Shown here: piece by piece, positions 33,626 to 41,337 of the stretch
How the letters are laid out: each line of letters opens with the position of its first letter
How positions within the stretch are numbered: position 1 is the first letter of the stretch
Assembly (NCBI RefSeq): GCF_025643595.1
Contig: NZ_CP102826.1
Span: 744,001-808,000 of the forward strand
DNA: 64,000 nucleotides
Origin: Saccharopolyspora rosea
GTDB taxonomy: Bacteria; Actinomycetota; Actinomycetes; Mycobacteriales; Pseudonocardiaceae
Direction: 5' to 3'
Translations under genes and position numbers: made by a program
The notes under the pieces: model-generated
The model's input: only the letters and a program-made list of their open reading frames with translations
Told to the model about the DNA's origin: nothing
Database searches by the model: none

Positions 33626-34312
33626 ATGGCGCCGCGGGTGTTGGTGGTCGACGACGAGCCGGGAGTCCGGACCGCGCTGCGCCGCGGGCTCACCGCCGAG
33701 GGCATGGAGGTCGCCGTCGCCGGTGACGGAGTGGAGGCGCTCCGGCTGGCGGGCACCGGCGCCTTCGACGTCGTGGTGCTCGACCTGATGCTCCCGGGGC
33801 TGTCCGGGTACCGGGTGCTGGAACGCATGCGCGCCCAGGACGTGACCACGCCGGTCCTGCTGATCTCGGCGAAGAACGGCGAGGTCGACCAGGCCGACGG
33901 CCTCGACCTCGGCGCGGACGGCTACCTCGTCAAACCCTTCTCGTTCCTGGTCCTGGTGGCGCAGGTGCGCGCACTGCTGCGGCGGCGCGACGCGGCGGCT
34001 CGGCAGACCGGCCTGCGCGTCGGCCGGCTGGAGATCGACCGCACCGCCCGCGAGGTCAGCTGGAGCGGCCGACCGGTCGCGCTCTCGCCGCGCGAGTACG
34101 ACCTGCTGGTCGCGCTGGCCGGTCACCCGGAGTCCGTGGTGCCCAAGGACGACCTGCTGCGCATGGTGTGGGGCGAGGAGCAGTTCGTCACCCGCAACGT
34201 CGTCGAGGTCTACATCGGCTACCTGCGGCGCAAGCTCGCCTCGGCCGGTGCCGGGCACCTGGTGCGGACCGTGCGTGGACAGGGCTACCGGGTCAGCGAC
34301 GAGCCCGCATGA
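33626..34312 (+). CDS. OmpR/PhoB-family response regulator
   Basis: A 228-residue regulator. The receiver domain has the acidic pair in VVDDEPG, the phosphoacceptor Asp53 in VVLDLMLPG, the SAK motif and the conserved YLVKPFS. The C-terminal winged helix (about 130-225) ends VEVYIGYLRRKLASAGAGHLVRTVRGQGYRVSD (shown for motif identity in part: VEVYIGYLRRKL, TVRGQGYRV). GGAGG lies just before the ATG. Its stop overlaps the kinase start. The CTGAGA repeats upstream are its probable own sites. Its relation to MprA of mycobacteria is suggested by the boxes, not by close sequence identity. Confidence 0.94.
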   Translation: MAPRVLVVDDEPGVRTALRRGLTAEGMEVAVAGDGVEALRLAGTGAFDVVVLDLMLPGLSGYRVLERMRAQDVTTPVLLISAKNGEVDQADGLDLGADGYLVKPFSFLVLVAQVRALLRRRDAAARQTGLRVGRLEIDRTAREVSWSGRPVALSPREYDLLVALAGHPESVVPKDDLLRMVWGEEQFVTRNVVEVYIGYLRRKLASAGAGHLVRTVRGQGYRVSDEPA

Positions 34313-35655
34313 CCGCCCGCCTGCGCCGGTGGTGGTTCCGCCGCACGATCCAGTTCCGGACCAGCGCGGTCGCCGCGGTCGTCGCCCTGATCGGCCTCGG
34401 CGTCATCGCGCACGCCAGCACCGGGTTCGTCGGCTGGCTGCTCATCCAGTCCGTGGACACCGACCTGGAGCGCACCGCGACCGCCACCGCCCAGCGGCTG
34501 TCCCGCGGATCGGCCCCCTCCGCGCTGGCCGACGCCGACGTCCGCGTGCTCGACCTTTCTGGGCATCCGGTGGACGGATTGCCCGACCCCGGCCTGCGCC
34601 ACGGGCAGCTCGCCGAACTCGTCGCCGGGCAGGGCGTGCTCCGGTTCGACCCGCCCGCGGCGGTCTACCGGTGGCGGGCCGGAGTCGCCCGCGACGCGGC
34701 GGGCCAGCCCCGCGTGGTGCTCGCGGGCGCGCGCCTGGTCGGGTTCGCTGAAACGCTCGGCACGGCCGGTCAGGTGCTCGGCGTCGGTTCGGTGCTGGCC
34801 GCGGGGCTCGTCGGGCTGGCGACCTGGCTCGTCGTTCGCCGGTCCCTGCGCCCGGTCGAGCGGATGCGCCTGGCGGCGGGGGAACTGCCCGAAGGGCAGC
34901 GGCTCCCGGTGCCGGAAGCGAACGACGAGATCCGCGCACTCGCCGAGGAGCTCAACGCCATGCTGGCCCGGCGGGACGCCGACACCGAACGGCTGCGCCG
35001 GTTCACCGGCGACGCCGCGCACGAACTGCGCAACCCGGTGACCGCCATCCGCACGCAGGCCGAAGTGGCGGTCGTGCACCCCGATCCGGCCCTCGCCCAG
35101 GAAACCCTCCAGGACGTCGCCCACGAGGCCCAACGGCTGTCGGACCTGGTGGAAAGCCTGCTCACGCTGGCCCGCGCCGAGCGGGACACGCCGTCCCCGG
35201 CCCGGCCGGTCGACCTGGTGGCCGCGGTCCGCGCCACGGTCGACCGCCTCGAACAGCACGGGGTGCGCCCCGAGGTCGCGATCGATGTGCCCGACGCGCC
35301 GACCGCGGTCCCGGCCGACCCGACCGAGGTGTCCCGGGTGCTGGACAACCTGGTCAGCAACGCCCTGCGCTACGCGAAGGCGCTGGTCCGCGTCTCGGTG
35401 GTGGCGACTCCGGGGATGGTGCGCCTGGTCGTCGACGACGACGGACCGGGCATCCCGGCGGAGCACCGCGAGCGGGTGTTCGACCGGTTCTACCGCGTCG
35501 AGTCGGACCGGGCCCGCACCAGCGGCGGTGCGGGGCTCGGCCTCGCCCTCGTCGCCGAGGCGGTGCGCCGACGGGGAGGAGCGGTCCGCGCCACCGAGTC
35601 TCCGGAGGGCGGCGCCCGCGTGGAAGCCGTCTGGCCCCGGTACGCGCCGTCCTAG
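34309..35655 (+). CDS. Sensor histidine kinase
   Basis: A 448-residue membrane kinase. The first membrane helix is about residues 18-45 (AVAAVVALIGLGVIAHA), followed by an extracytoplasmic sensor of about 100 residues and a second helix (VLGVGSVLAAGLVGLATWLVV). HAMP follows, then the H box DAAHELRNPVTAIR with His238. The ATPase domain has the N box DNLVSNALRYA, G1 DDDGPGIP and G2 GGAGLGLAL. It phosphorylates the response regulator encoded immediately upstream (ATGA overlap). The signal is unknown. The extracytoplasmic location would fit envelope stress, given the shared boxes at sigE. Confidence 0.94.
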   Translation: MTARLRRWWFRRTIQFRTSAVAAVVALIGLGVIAHASTGFVGWLLIQSVDTDLERTATATAQRLSRGSAPSALADADVRVLDLSGHPVDGLPDPGLRHGQLAELVAGQGVLRFDPPAAVYRWRAGVARDAAGQPRVVLAGARLVGFAETLGTAGQVLGVGSVLAAGLVGLATWLVVRRSLRPVERMRLAAGELPEGQRLPVPEANDEIRALAEELNAMLARRDADTERLRRFTGDAAHELRNPVTAIRTQAEVAVVHPDPALAQETLQDVAHEAQRLSDLVESLLTLARAERDTPSPARPVDLVAAVRATVDRLEQHGVRPEVAIDVPDAPTAVPADPTEVSRVLDNLVSNALRYAKALVRVSVVATPGMVRLVVDDDGPGIPAEHRERVFDRFYRVESDRARTSGGAGLGLALVAEAVRRRGGAVRATESPEGGARVEAVWPRYAPS

Positions 35656-35710
35656 TGCGCACCGAGGTCCCGGCGACCGGGCGTGGCGGAGTGCGGCAAG
35701 ATGTGTGCAC

Positions 35711-36559
35711 GTGCCGGTATTGCGGAGTACGGGACTGATCAACGCGCCGCTCACCACAGCGGCGGCGGCGCTGCGGCACACCCGGACCGCGGAGCTGGGC
35801 CTGCGGCACGTCGGCGTCACGGGTCACGCCGCGACGCGGCCCGACGTGCTGCTGACCCCGGGCGACGAGCTCGCGTTCCGGGCCCGGATCGCGCGCCTCC
35901 CGGTGTCGCTGACCACCAGGATCGTCCGCGCGGACGCCGGCGGGCTGAGCTCGGTGCTCGTCGCCGGGCCGCTGCCCGGGCTGCGCCACGAGTCGGTGCT
36001 GGCCGACGCCGGTCCGCGCACGCTGCTGACGGATGCGGTGCACTGGGAGGCGCCGCTGGGTGTCGCGGGGCGGATCGCGAACGTCGTGCTGATCCGCCGA
36101 TTCGTGCTCCGGGTGCTGGCGGCGCGCATCGCCGCGGTTCGACGGCTGGCCGAATGCTGGGAGGGGCGCCAGGTCGTGGTGGGCACCGCTATCGTCCACA
36201 ATGGACGGCTGCTGGCCCAGCAGCGCCGCTACCCCGCGAAGGACGCCGGGCGCTGGGAACTGCCGGGCGGACGGGTCGAACCCGGTGAGACCGAACAGGA
36301 CGCCGTCGCGCGGGAGTGCAAGGAGGAACTCGACGTCGAGGTGCGCCCCACCGGTCGCGTCGGCACCGACGTCCCGCTCGACAACGGGATGTTGCTGCGC
36401 ACCCACACCGCCGAACTGCTCGACGGCGAGGCGGAGCCGAAAGCGGTCGAACACCACGACGTCCGCTGGGTGGCCGCCGACGAACTGTCCGATCTGGACT
36501 GGCTCCCGGCCGACCGGGTGCTCGTCCCGGCGCTGCGCGAACTCCTCAGCGCCCCTTAG
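35711..36559 (+). CDS. SRPBCC (START-like)–Nudix hydrolase fusion
   Basis: About 282 residues. The N-terminal half (1-140) has a polyketide-cyclase/SRPBCC pattern: INAPLTTAAAALRHTRTAEL, then LLTPGDELAFRARI, a VTLLTDAVHWEAPLG-like strand and the long C-terminal helix. The C-terminal half is a Nudix hydrolase with the box GRVEPGETEQDAVARECKEELDV (G-x5-E-x7-REUxEE). It follows VVGTAIVHNGRLLAQQRRYP and probably acts on a nucleoside diphosphate derivative such as an oxidised nucleotide (MutT-like). The GTG start gives VPVLRSTGLINAP. It stands 55 nt after the kinase gene and ends by overlapping the Uma2 stop region on the other strand. Confidence 0.82.
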   Translation: MPVLRSTGLINAPLTTAAAALRHTRTAELGLRHVGVTGHAATRPDVLLTPGDELAFRARIARLPVSLTTRIVRADAGGLSSVLVAGPLPGLRHESVLADAGPRTLLTDAVHWEAPLGVAGRIANVVLIRRFVLRVLAARIAAVRRLAECWEGRQVVVGTAIVHNGRLLAQQRRYPAKDAGRWELPGGRVEPGETEQDAVARECKEELDVEVRPTGRVGTDVPLDNGMLLRTHTAELLDGEAEPKAVEHHDVRWVAADELSDLDWLPADRVLVPALRELLSAP

Positions 36560-37161
36560 GGTTCGAGCAGCTCGGCCGGGTCGAGCGACAGCGGGAACGG
36601 TAGCTCGGTCTCGAAGGTCTGGCCGTTGCGAGCCGTCGCCTGCCGCTTGTACTCGCCGTCTTCGAGCCGGAGCAGTTCGACGTCGACCCGTTGCCCCGTG
36701 TAGGAGACCTCGACGCGCATGAAGTACGGGATCGCCGACTCGGCGCACAGAGCCGACTTGTCGATCTTGTCGCGTCGTTCGCTGGACGGCGAAACGCACT
36801 CCCCCACGAGCAGGGCCTCGTTGGCGGGAATCCACGTGCGGCCTCGGCCCGGTCGCGTCAGCACCGCGAAGTCCGGCTCCATCCAACGCTTGACATCGAG
36901 CTGGAGGCTGACGGTCAGATAGAAGAGGAACCCGCTCTCGGCTGCGGCTCGTTCCAGGCGCTTGCCCAGCGTCCAGACGGCGAACATGTTCGCCGTCCCC
37001 TCACGTGGACTCATGATCAGCTTCCCGTCCAGGCACTCGTACTTGGCCGGGGGCATCCCCGGGATCGGTAGGTACCTGTCGGCGAGCTCCGGGGTCCACA
37101 GGCCGTTCAGCTCCACGAGGGGGTCGAACGAGGAATTCGGCTCGATCGCCGGTGCAGCCAT
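36556..37161 (-). CDS. Uma2-family (DUF820) PD-(D/E)XK nuclease-like protein
   Basis: About 201 residues. Uma2 proteins have a restriction-endonuclease-like fold. Motifs seen are YECLDGKLIMSPREG near the N-terminus, MEPDFAVL (the metal Asp) and LLVGECVSPSSERRDKIDK (the E-x-x-S segment), then IPYFMRVEV. The family is abundant in cyanobacteria and some actinomycetes and its role is unknown. The start has GAGGAG 7 nt upstream. It overlaps the end of the Nudix gene by 4 nt in a convergent arrangement, and stands alone. Confidence 0.88.
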   Translation of the reverse strand: MAAPAIEPNSSFDPLVELNGLWTPELADRYLPIPGMPPAKYECLDGKLIMSPREGTANMFAVWTLGKRLERAAAESGFLFYLTVSLQLDVKRWMEPDFAVLTRPGRGRTWIPANEALLVGECVSPSSERRDKIDKSALCAESAIPYFMRVEVSYTGQRVDVELLRLEDGEYKRQATARNGQTFETELPFPLSLDPAELLEP

Positions 37162-37273
37162 GACGACACTCCTCTCGACCAGGAACCCGGCCGGACCGCG
37201 GTACCCATGAACCCAGGTTGGCGGCACTGATCATGACCTTGCCAGGTAGTCCACTCGAACTGGTGAACGAACG

Positions 37274-37312
37274 GGCGGGCGTTCCGGCAGCGCTCGGGCC
37301 GGGACGCCCGCC
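37274..37312 (-). terminator. Terminator after trpS
   Basis: A 15-bp stem (arms 37274-37288 and 37298-37312, one wobble pair) with a 9-nt loop begins 12 nt past the trpS stop on the minus strand. Confidence 0.6.
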
Positions 37313-37323
37313 GCGTTCGGTCG

Positions 37324-38289
37324 TCAGCGCAGTCCGGCCATGCGCATCGCGGCCTGCAGGCGCGGTTGGGCGCGGTCCGCGGCGTGCTTGGCGCCGTGGG
37401 CCCGGATGCGGTCCAGCTCGGCGGGGTCGTCCAGCAGCTCCCGGGCGCGTTCCCGCACCGGGCCGAGGACCTCCACCACCGCCTCGGCCGCGATCTCCTT
37501 CAGCGCCGCGTACGAGTCGGCCGCCGACGCCGCGGTGTAGGGGCTGGTACCGCGGCACGCGCCGAGGATCTCCAGGAGGTTCGCGACGCCGGGCTGGTTC
37601 TCCGGGTCGTAGCGGACCTCGCCCACGTCGTCGGTCACGGCGCGGCGGAACTTGCGGCGGATGACGTCGGGCTCGTCCAGGACGAACACCACGCCCGCGG
37701 ACTGCTGGGTGGACTTGGCCATCTTGCGCGCGGGGTCGGACAGGTCGCGCACCCGCGCCGCGGTCTTGGGCACGACCGCCTCCGGGACGGCGAAGACCTC
37801 CCCGTAGGTGGCGTTGAACCGCCGGGCGAGCACCCGGGCCAGCTCGACGTGCTGGTCCTGGTCGCTGCCGACGGGCACCTCGGTGGCGCCCTGCAGCAGG
37901 ATGTCGGCGGCCATCAGGACCGGGTACGTGAGCAGGCCCACGCGCACCGAGTCCTGGCCCGCGCCCCGCTCCTTGAACTGGATCATCCGCGCGGCCTCGC
38001 CGTAGGAGCAGGTGCACTCCAGGATCCAGTTCAGCGCCCCCAGCTCGCAGGCCAGGTCGGACTGCACGAACACCGACTCCGGGCCGATGCCCGCGGCCAG
38101 CAGCACCGCGAACTGCTCCCGGGTGAGCGCGCGCAGCCGTCCCGGCTTGTGCGGCGTGCTCATGGCGTGCATGTCGGAGACGAAGAACAGGTCCGCGGGC
38201 TCGCGCTCGGTCGCCCAGCGCCGCACGGCGCCGAGGTAGTTGCCCAGCTGGACGTGGCCGGACGGAGTGATGCCGGACAGTCGGGTCAT
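37324..38289 (-). CDS. trpS: Tryptophanyl-tRNA synthetase, attenuator-controlled
   Basis: A 321-residue class I synthetase that charges tRNA-Trp. The HIGH-equivalent is TPSGHVQLGNYLGA and the KMSKS loop reads KMAKS. Other family segments are FFVSDMHAMSTPHKP, GLLTYPVLMAADILLQ and VPVGSDQDQHVELARVLARRFN. The N-terminus (MTRLSGITPSGHVQLGN) differs from the housekeeping actinobacterial form as I recall it. It resembles the auxiliary, indolmycin-tolerant TrpRS of Streptomyces, which is known to be controlled by ribosome-mediated attenuation. A Trp-Trp leader peptide and competing hairpins lie in the 5' leader here. Whether a second trpS exists elsewhere cannot be seen. Confidence 0.93.
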   Translation of the reverse strand: MTRLSGITPSGHVQLGNYLGAVRRWATEREPADLFFVSDMHAMSTPHKPGRLRALTREQFAVLLAAGIGPESVFVQSDLACELGALNWILECTCSYGEAARMIQFKERGAGQDSVRVGLLTYPVLMAADILLQGATEVPVGSDQDQHVELARVLARRFNATYGEVFAVPEAVVPKTAARVRDLSDPARKMAKSTQQSAGVVFVLDEPDVIRRKFRRAVTDDVGEVRYDPENQPGVANLLEILGACRGTSPYTAASAADSYAALKEIAAEAVVEVLGPVRERARELLDDPAELDRIRAHGAKHAADRAQPRLQAAMRMAGLR

Positions 38290-38374
38290 CGTGGTCGCTC
38301 CCGGTGTCGTCGAGCCGCCCCCAGGATCGACCACGTCGCGCTCGGCCGCCTGGTGGCGGCCGGTTGCTGCGTCG
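38290..38374 (-). promoter_or_regulatory. trpS attenuator hairpins
   Basis: On the minus strand, GGCCGC and GCGGCC around the leader's Trp codons can form an early hairpin. A later hairpin pairs CGGCCGCC with GGCGGCCG around ACCA. The GGCGGCC of the first can instead pair with the GGCCGCC of the second, giving an antiterminator. This is the layout of a transcription attenuator; a U-run after the last stem is lacking. Confidence 0.6.
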
Positions 38375-38428
38375 TCAGTGCGCGCGCTCGCGGGGCCGCC
38401 TCGCAGCGGCCCACCAGTTGTTCGACAT
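38375..38428 (-). CDS. Leader peptide of trpS with tandem Trp codons
   Basis: A 17-codon frame, MSNNWWAAARRPRERAH, whose codons 5 and 6 are adjacent TGG Trp codons. In a random 17-codon frame two adjacent Trp codons are very unlikely. It lies between a promoter (TTGACC and TAACAT) and trpS, and the Trp codons fall on one arm of the first hairpin. Ribosome stalling at these codons when charged tRNA-Trp is scarce would favour the antiterminator and raise trpS transcription. Similar leaders with consecutive Trp codons precede trp genes in other actinobacteria. The start has no clear ribosome site (GTGCACGCG before ATG), which is its main weakness. Confidence 0.7.
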   Translation of the reverse strand: MSNNWWAAARRPRERAH

Positions 38429-38443
38429 CGCGTGCACGCGGCA

Positions 38444-38474
38444 ATGTTACCGCTTGGTGATCGGCAGTGGTCAA
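38444..38474 (-). promoter_or_regulatory. Promoter of the trpS leader
   Basis: On the minus strand, TTGACC (38474-38469) and TAACAT (38449-38444) are 19 nt apart and precede the leader peptide. The region is shared with the divergent YciI gene. Confidence 0.45.
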
Positions 38475-38496
38475 GGCTCGGAGTTACCGTGAAAAT

Positions 38497-38808
38497 ATGT
38501 TTGTGGTGCTGCTGGAATACACTGCCCCGGAATCGGACATCGACGGCCGTCTGGTAGATCACTACGAATGGATCACCCGGCATTACGATGCGGGCGACTT
38601 CATCGCCGCCGGGCATCGGCACCCCCGCAACGGGGCCGTGATCATCGCGCGTGCGATGTCCCGCGGCAGGCTGGACGCGATCTTGGCGACTGATCCGTTC
38701 CTGCTGCACAAGCTGGCCCGTTACGACGTGATCGAGTTCCAGGCCAGGCGCACCATCCCAGAGCTGGCCAAGTACGCCGACCCGCTGACGCCGGTCGCCG
38801 GCCAGTAG
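38497..38808 (+). CDS. YciI-family protein
   Basis: A 103-residue dimeric alpha/beta-barrel protein. Family features are VLLEYTAPESDID at the start, HYEWITRHYDAGDFIAAGHRHPRNGAVI with the conserved His, and a DPFLLHKLARYDVIEFQA end. YciI-like proteins are mostly uncharacterised; some act as small hydrolases or dechlorinase-like enzymes. The gene is divergent from trpS with overlapping promoter regions. The sequence before the ATG (GTGAAAAT) is AT-rich and lacks a good ribosome site. Confidence 0.88.
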   Translation: MFVVLLEYTAPESDIDGRLVDHYEWITRHYDAGDFIAAGHRHPRNGAVIIARAMSRGRLDAILATDPFLLHKLARYDVIEFQARRTIPELAKYADPLTPVAGQ

Positions 38809-38827
38809 CGGCGGAGAAGATCGCGAA

Positions 38828-38845
38828 CCTCGGCGGGCGCCGAGG
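38828..38845. terminator. Small hairpin between YciI and the Cys/Lys-rich gene
   Basis: CCTCGGC / GCCGAGG, 7-bp stem with a GGGC loop, between two converging genes. Confidence 0.4.
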
Positions 38846-38850
38846 TGAGG

Positions 38851-39021
38851 TCAATTCGCGTCCTTTTTCTTTGCCTCTTTCTTGGTCTTCTTTTGCTTTT
38901 TCTTGACCTCCTGCGCCTTGGCCTCCCGCAGGGCTTCGCGCAGGACCACGATCGGGCAGCGCTTGCACGGGGGTCGCGAGAGGCAACATTTCCTTTTGAC
39001 CTTGATTGTGTCTTTGCCCAC
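38851..39021 (-). CDS. 56-residue Cys/Lys-rich protein behind an iron box
   Basis: A small basic protein from a GTG start. It begins MGKDTIKVKRKCCLSRPPCK, continues RCPIVVLREALREAK and ends in a lysine-rich tail (KKKQKKTKKEAKKKDAN). The cluster C-C-x5-C-x2-C fits a metal or Fe-S site. I recall similar small actinobacterial proteins with a CCxSxPxCKRCPVV core, all uncharacterised. The use of AAA/AAG and lower GC reflects the Lys content. An IdeR/DtxR-type box lies 34 bp upstream of the start, suggesting iron control. No operon partner is seen. Confidence 0.75.
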   Translation of the reverse strand: MGKDTIKVKRKCCLSRPPCKRCPIVVLREALREAKAQEVKKKQKKTKKEAKKKDAN

Positions 39022-39054
39022 GGTTCGTCTTTCCGCTGCCGGGGTCGGTCGCGC

Positions 39055-39073
39055 TCAGGGTAGGCGAACCTAA
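39055..39073. promoter_or_regulatory. IdeR/DtxR-like iron box
   Basis: TCAGGGTAGGCGAACCTAA matches the 19-bp consensus TTAGGTTAGGCTAACCTAA at 16 of 19 positions. It lies upstream of the Cys/Lys-rich gene on the minus strand and also within 230 bp upstream of typA. Confidence 0.65.
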
Positions 39074-39296
39074 CCGCAGAAGGCGAACCCGATGTTGGTC
39101 GGCGCCCGGCTCGATGTTGCGCTCAGCACGTGCCGGTGGGCAGCGCCCGCCGTTGCACTACGCTGGACCGAGCCGCGCGTCGACCTTCGCGTGCCCGAGG
39201 CACGCACAGCTCCGCAGCAGCGGCGTCGTGGAGCCGCGGCCACTCGTCGACGAACACCGCCGTGCCCGCTTGTCGCGTAGAGCCAGGAGTACCCGC

Positions 39297-41210
39297 GTGT
39301 CCGCCACCAGTGTCGCCGCCCCCATCCGCAGTGATCTGCGCAACGTCGCCATCGTCGCGCACGTCGACCACGGCAAGACCACGCTGGTGGACGCCATGTT
39401 GCGGCAGTCCGGTGCGTTCTCCGAACGCGCCGAGCTCGTGGACCGCGTGATGGACTCCAACGACCTGGAGCGCGAGAAGGGCATCACGATCCTCGCCAAG
39501 AACACCGCCATCCGGCGCGAGACGCCGGGCGGCCCGGTGACCATCAACGTCGTCGACACCCCCGGGCACGCCGACTTCGGCGGTGAGGTGGAGCGCGCAC
39601 TGTCCATGGTGGACGGTGTGTTGCTGCTGGTCGACGCCAGCGAGGGGCCGCTGCCGCAGACCCGGTTCGTGCTGCGCAAGACGCTGGCCGCCGGACTGCC
39701 GGTGATCCTCGTGGTCAACAAGGTGGACCGGCCCGACGCCCGGTGCGCCGAGGTCGTCGACGAGACCCACGACCTGCTGCTCGACCTGGCCGCCGAGCTC
39801 GACGACGACGGGGTCGACATGGAGGCCATCCTCGACCTGCCGGTCATCTACGCCTCGGCCCGCGCCGGCCGGGCCAGCCTGGCGCGTCCGGTCGACGGCG
39901 AGCTGCCCGCCGACGAGGACCTGTCGTCGCTGTTCGACGTGCTGCTCAAGCACGTGCCCGCCCCGGTCGCCGACGCCGAGGCCCCGCTGCGCGCGCTGGT
40001 CACCAACCTCGACGCCTCGTCGTTCCTGGGCCGCATCGCGCTGTGCCGGATCCACTCGGGAACGCTGCGCAAGGGGCAGACCGTCGGGTGGTGCAAGGCC
40101 GACGGCAGCGTCGAGAAGGTGCGGCTCACCGAGCTGCTGATCACGCAGAACCTCGACCGCGTGCCGTGCGCCGAGGCGTCCGCGGGTGACCTGGTCGCCA
40201 TCGCGGGCATCCCGGACATCACCATCGGCGACACCCTCGCCGACCCGGACGCCCCCGAGCCGCTGCCCCGGATCACCGTCGACGACCCGGCCATCTCGAT
40301 GACCATCGGCGTCAACAACTCGCCGCTGACCGGCCGCAACGGCGGCACCAAGATCACCGCCCGGCTGGTCAAGAACCGGCTGGACGCCGAGCTGATCGGC
40401 AACGTGAGCATGCGGGTGCTGCCGACCGAGAAGCCCGACGCCTGGGAGGTGCAGGGCCGCGGCGAGCTGGCGCTGGCCGTGCTCGTGGAGACCATGCGCC
40501 GCGAGGGCTTCGAGCTCACCGTCGGCAAGCCGCAGGTCGTGACCAGGACCATCGACGGGAAGCTGTGCGAGCCGTTCGAGCGGCTGACCATCGACGCGCC
40601 GGAGGAGCACCTCGGTGCGATCACCCAGCTGCTGGCCGGTCGCAAGGGCCGGATGGAGACCATGGACGGCCACGGCACCGGGCGGATCAAGCTGGAGTAC
40701 GTGATCCCGGCGCGCGGGCTGATCGGGTTCCGCACCGAGTTCCTCACCGAGACCCGGGGCACCGGCATCGCCAACCACGTCTTCGAGGGCTACTTCCCGT
40801 GGGCTGGGGAGCTGCGCACCCGGCACACCGGGTCGCTGGTCGCCGACCGGGCCGGTGCGGCGACCACCTACGCGCTGCTCCAGCTGGCCGACCGCGGCAC
40901 CTTCTTCGTCTCGCCCGGTGACGAGGTCTACGAGGGCATGGTCGTCGGGGAGAACCCGCGCGCCGAGGACCTCGACGTCAACATCAGCAAGGAGAAGAAG
41001 CTGACCAACATGCGCTCGTCCACCGCCGACGAGCTGGAGCGGCTGGCCAAGCCGCGCACGCTCGCCCTGGAGGAGGCGCTGGAGTTCTGCTCCGGCGACG
41101 AGTGCGTCGAGGTCGGCCCGGAGGCGATCCGGGTGCGCAAGATGACGCTGGACGGCACCACCCGCGCCCGCGAGCGGGCCCGTTCGAAGGCCCGCGACAA
41201 CCAGTCCTGA
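39297..41210 (+). CDS. typA: Translational GTPase TypA/BipA
   Basis: A 637-residue ribosome-binding GTPase. G1 is [18 protein letters not shown]2/switch [13 protein letters not shown]3 [17 protein letters not shown] and G4 [11 protein letters not shown]. The EF-G-like domain V and the TypA-specific C-terminus ([25 protein letters not shown], then [13 protein letters not shown]) follow. The GTG start has AGGAG 7 nt upstream; a longer frame is open but not conserved in character. It heads the typA-lpqW-mshB order found in mycobacteria. Confidence 0.96.
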   Translation: MSATSVAAPIRSDLRNVAIVAHVDHGKTTLVDAMLRQSGAFSERAELVDRVMDSNDLEREKGITILAKNTAIRRETPGGPVTINVVDTPGHADFGGEVERALSMVDGVLLLVDASEGPLPQTRFVLRKTLAAGLPVILVVNKVDRPDARCAEVVDETHDLLLDLAAELDDDGVDMEAILDLPVIYASARAGRASLARPVDGELPADEDLSSLFDVLLKHVPAPVADAEAPLRALVTNLDASSFLGRIALCRIHSGTLRKGQTVGWCKADGSVEKVRLTELLITQNLDRVPCAEASAGDLVAIAGIPDITIGDTLADPDAPEPLPRITVDDPAISMTIGVNNSPLTGRNGGTKITARLVKNRLDAELIGNVSMRVLPTEKPDAWEVQGRGELALAVLVETMRREGFELTVGKPQVVTRTIDGKLCEPFERLTIDAPEEHLGAITQLLAGRKGRMETMDGHGTGRIKLEYVIPARGLIGFRTEFLTETRGTGIANHVFEGYFPWAGELRTRHTGSLVADRAGAATTYALLQLADRGTFFVSPGDEVYEGMVVGENPRAEDLDVNISKEKKLTNMRSSTADELERLAKPRTLALEEALEFCSGDECVEVGPEAIRVRKMTLDGTTRARERARSKARDNQS

Positions 41211-41337
41211 CCGGCGTCACCGATACCCCGGTGTCGGAACCTCGCACGGCGGACGCAACCATGGATGGCTCCCGCGCGTCCAGCGGTCGTACGCCCGTGC
41301 GCGGGTCCGGATCATCGACTCCGAGGGGAGGTTGGGC

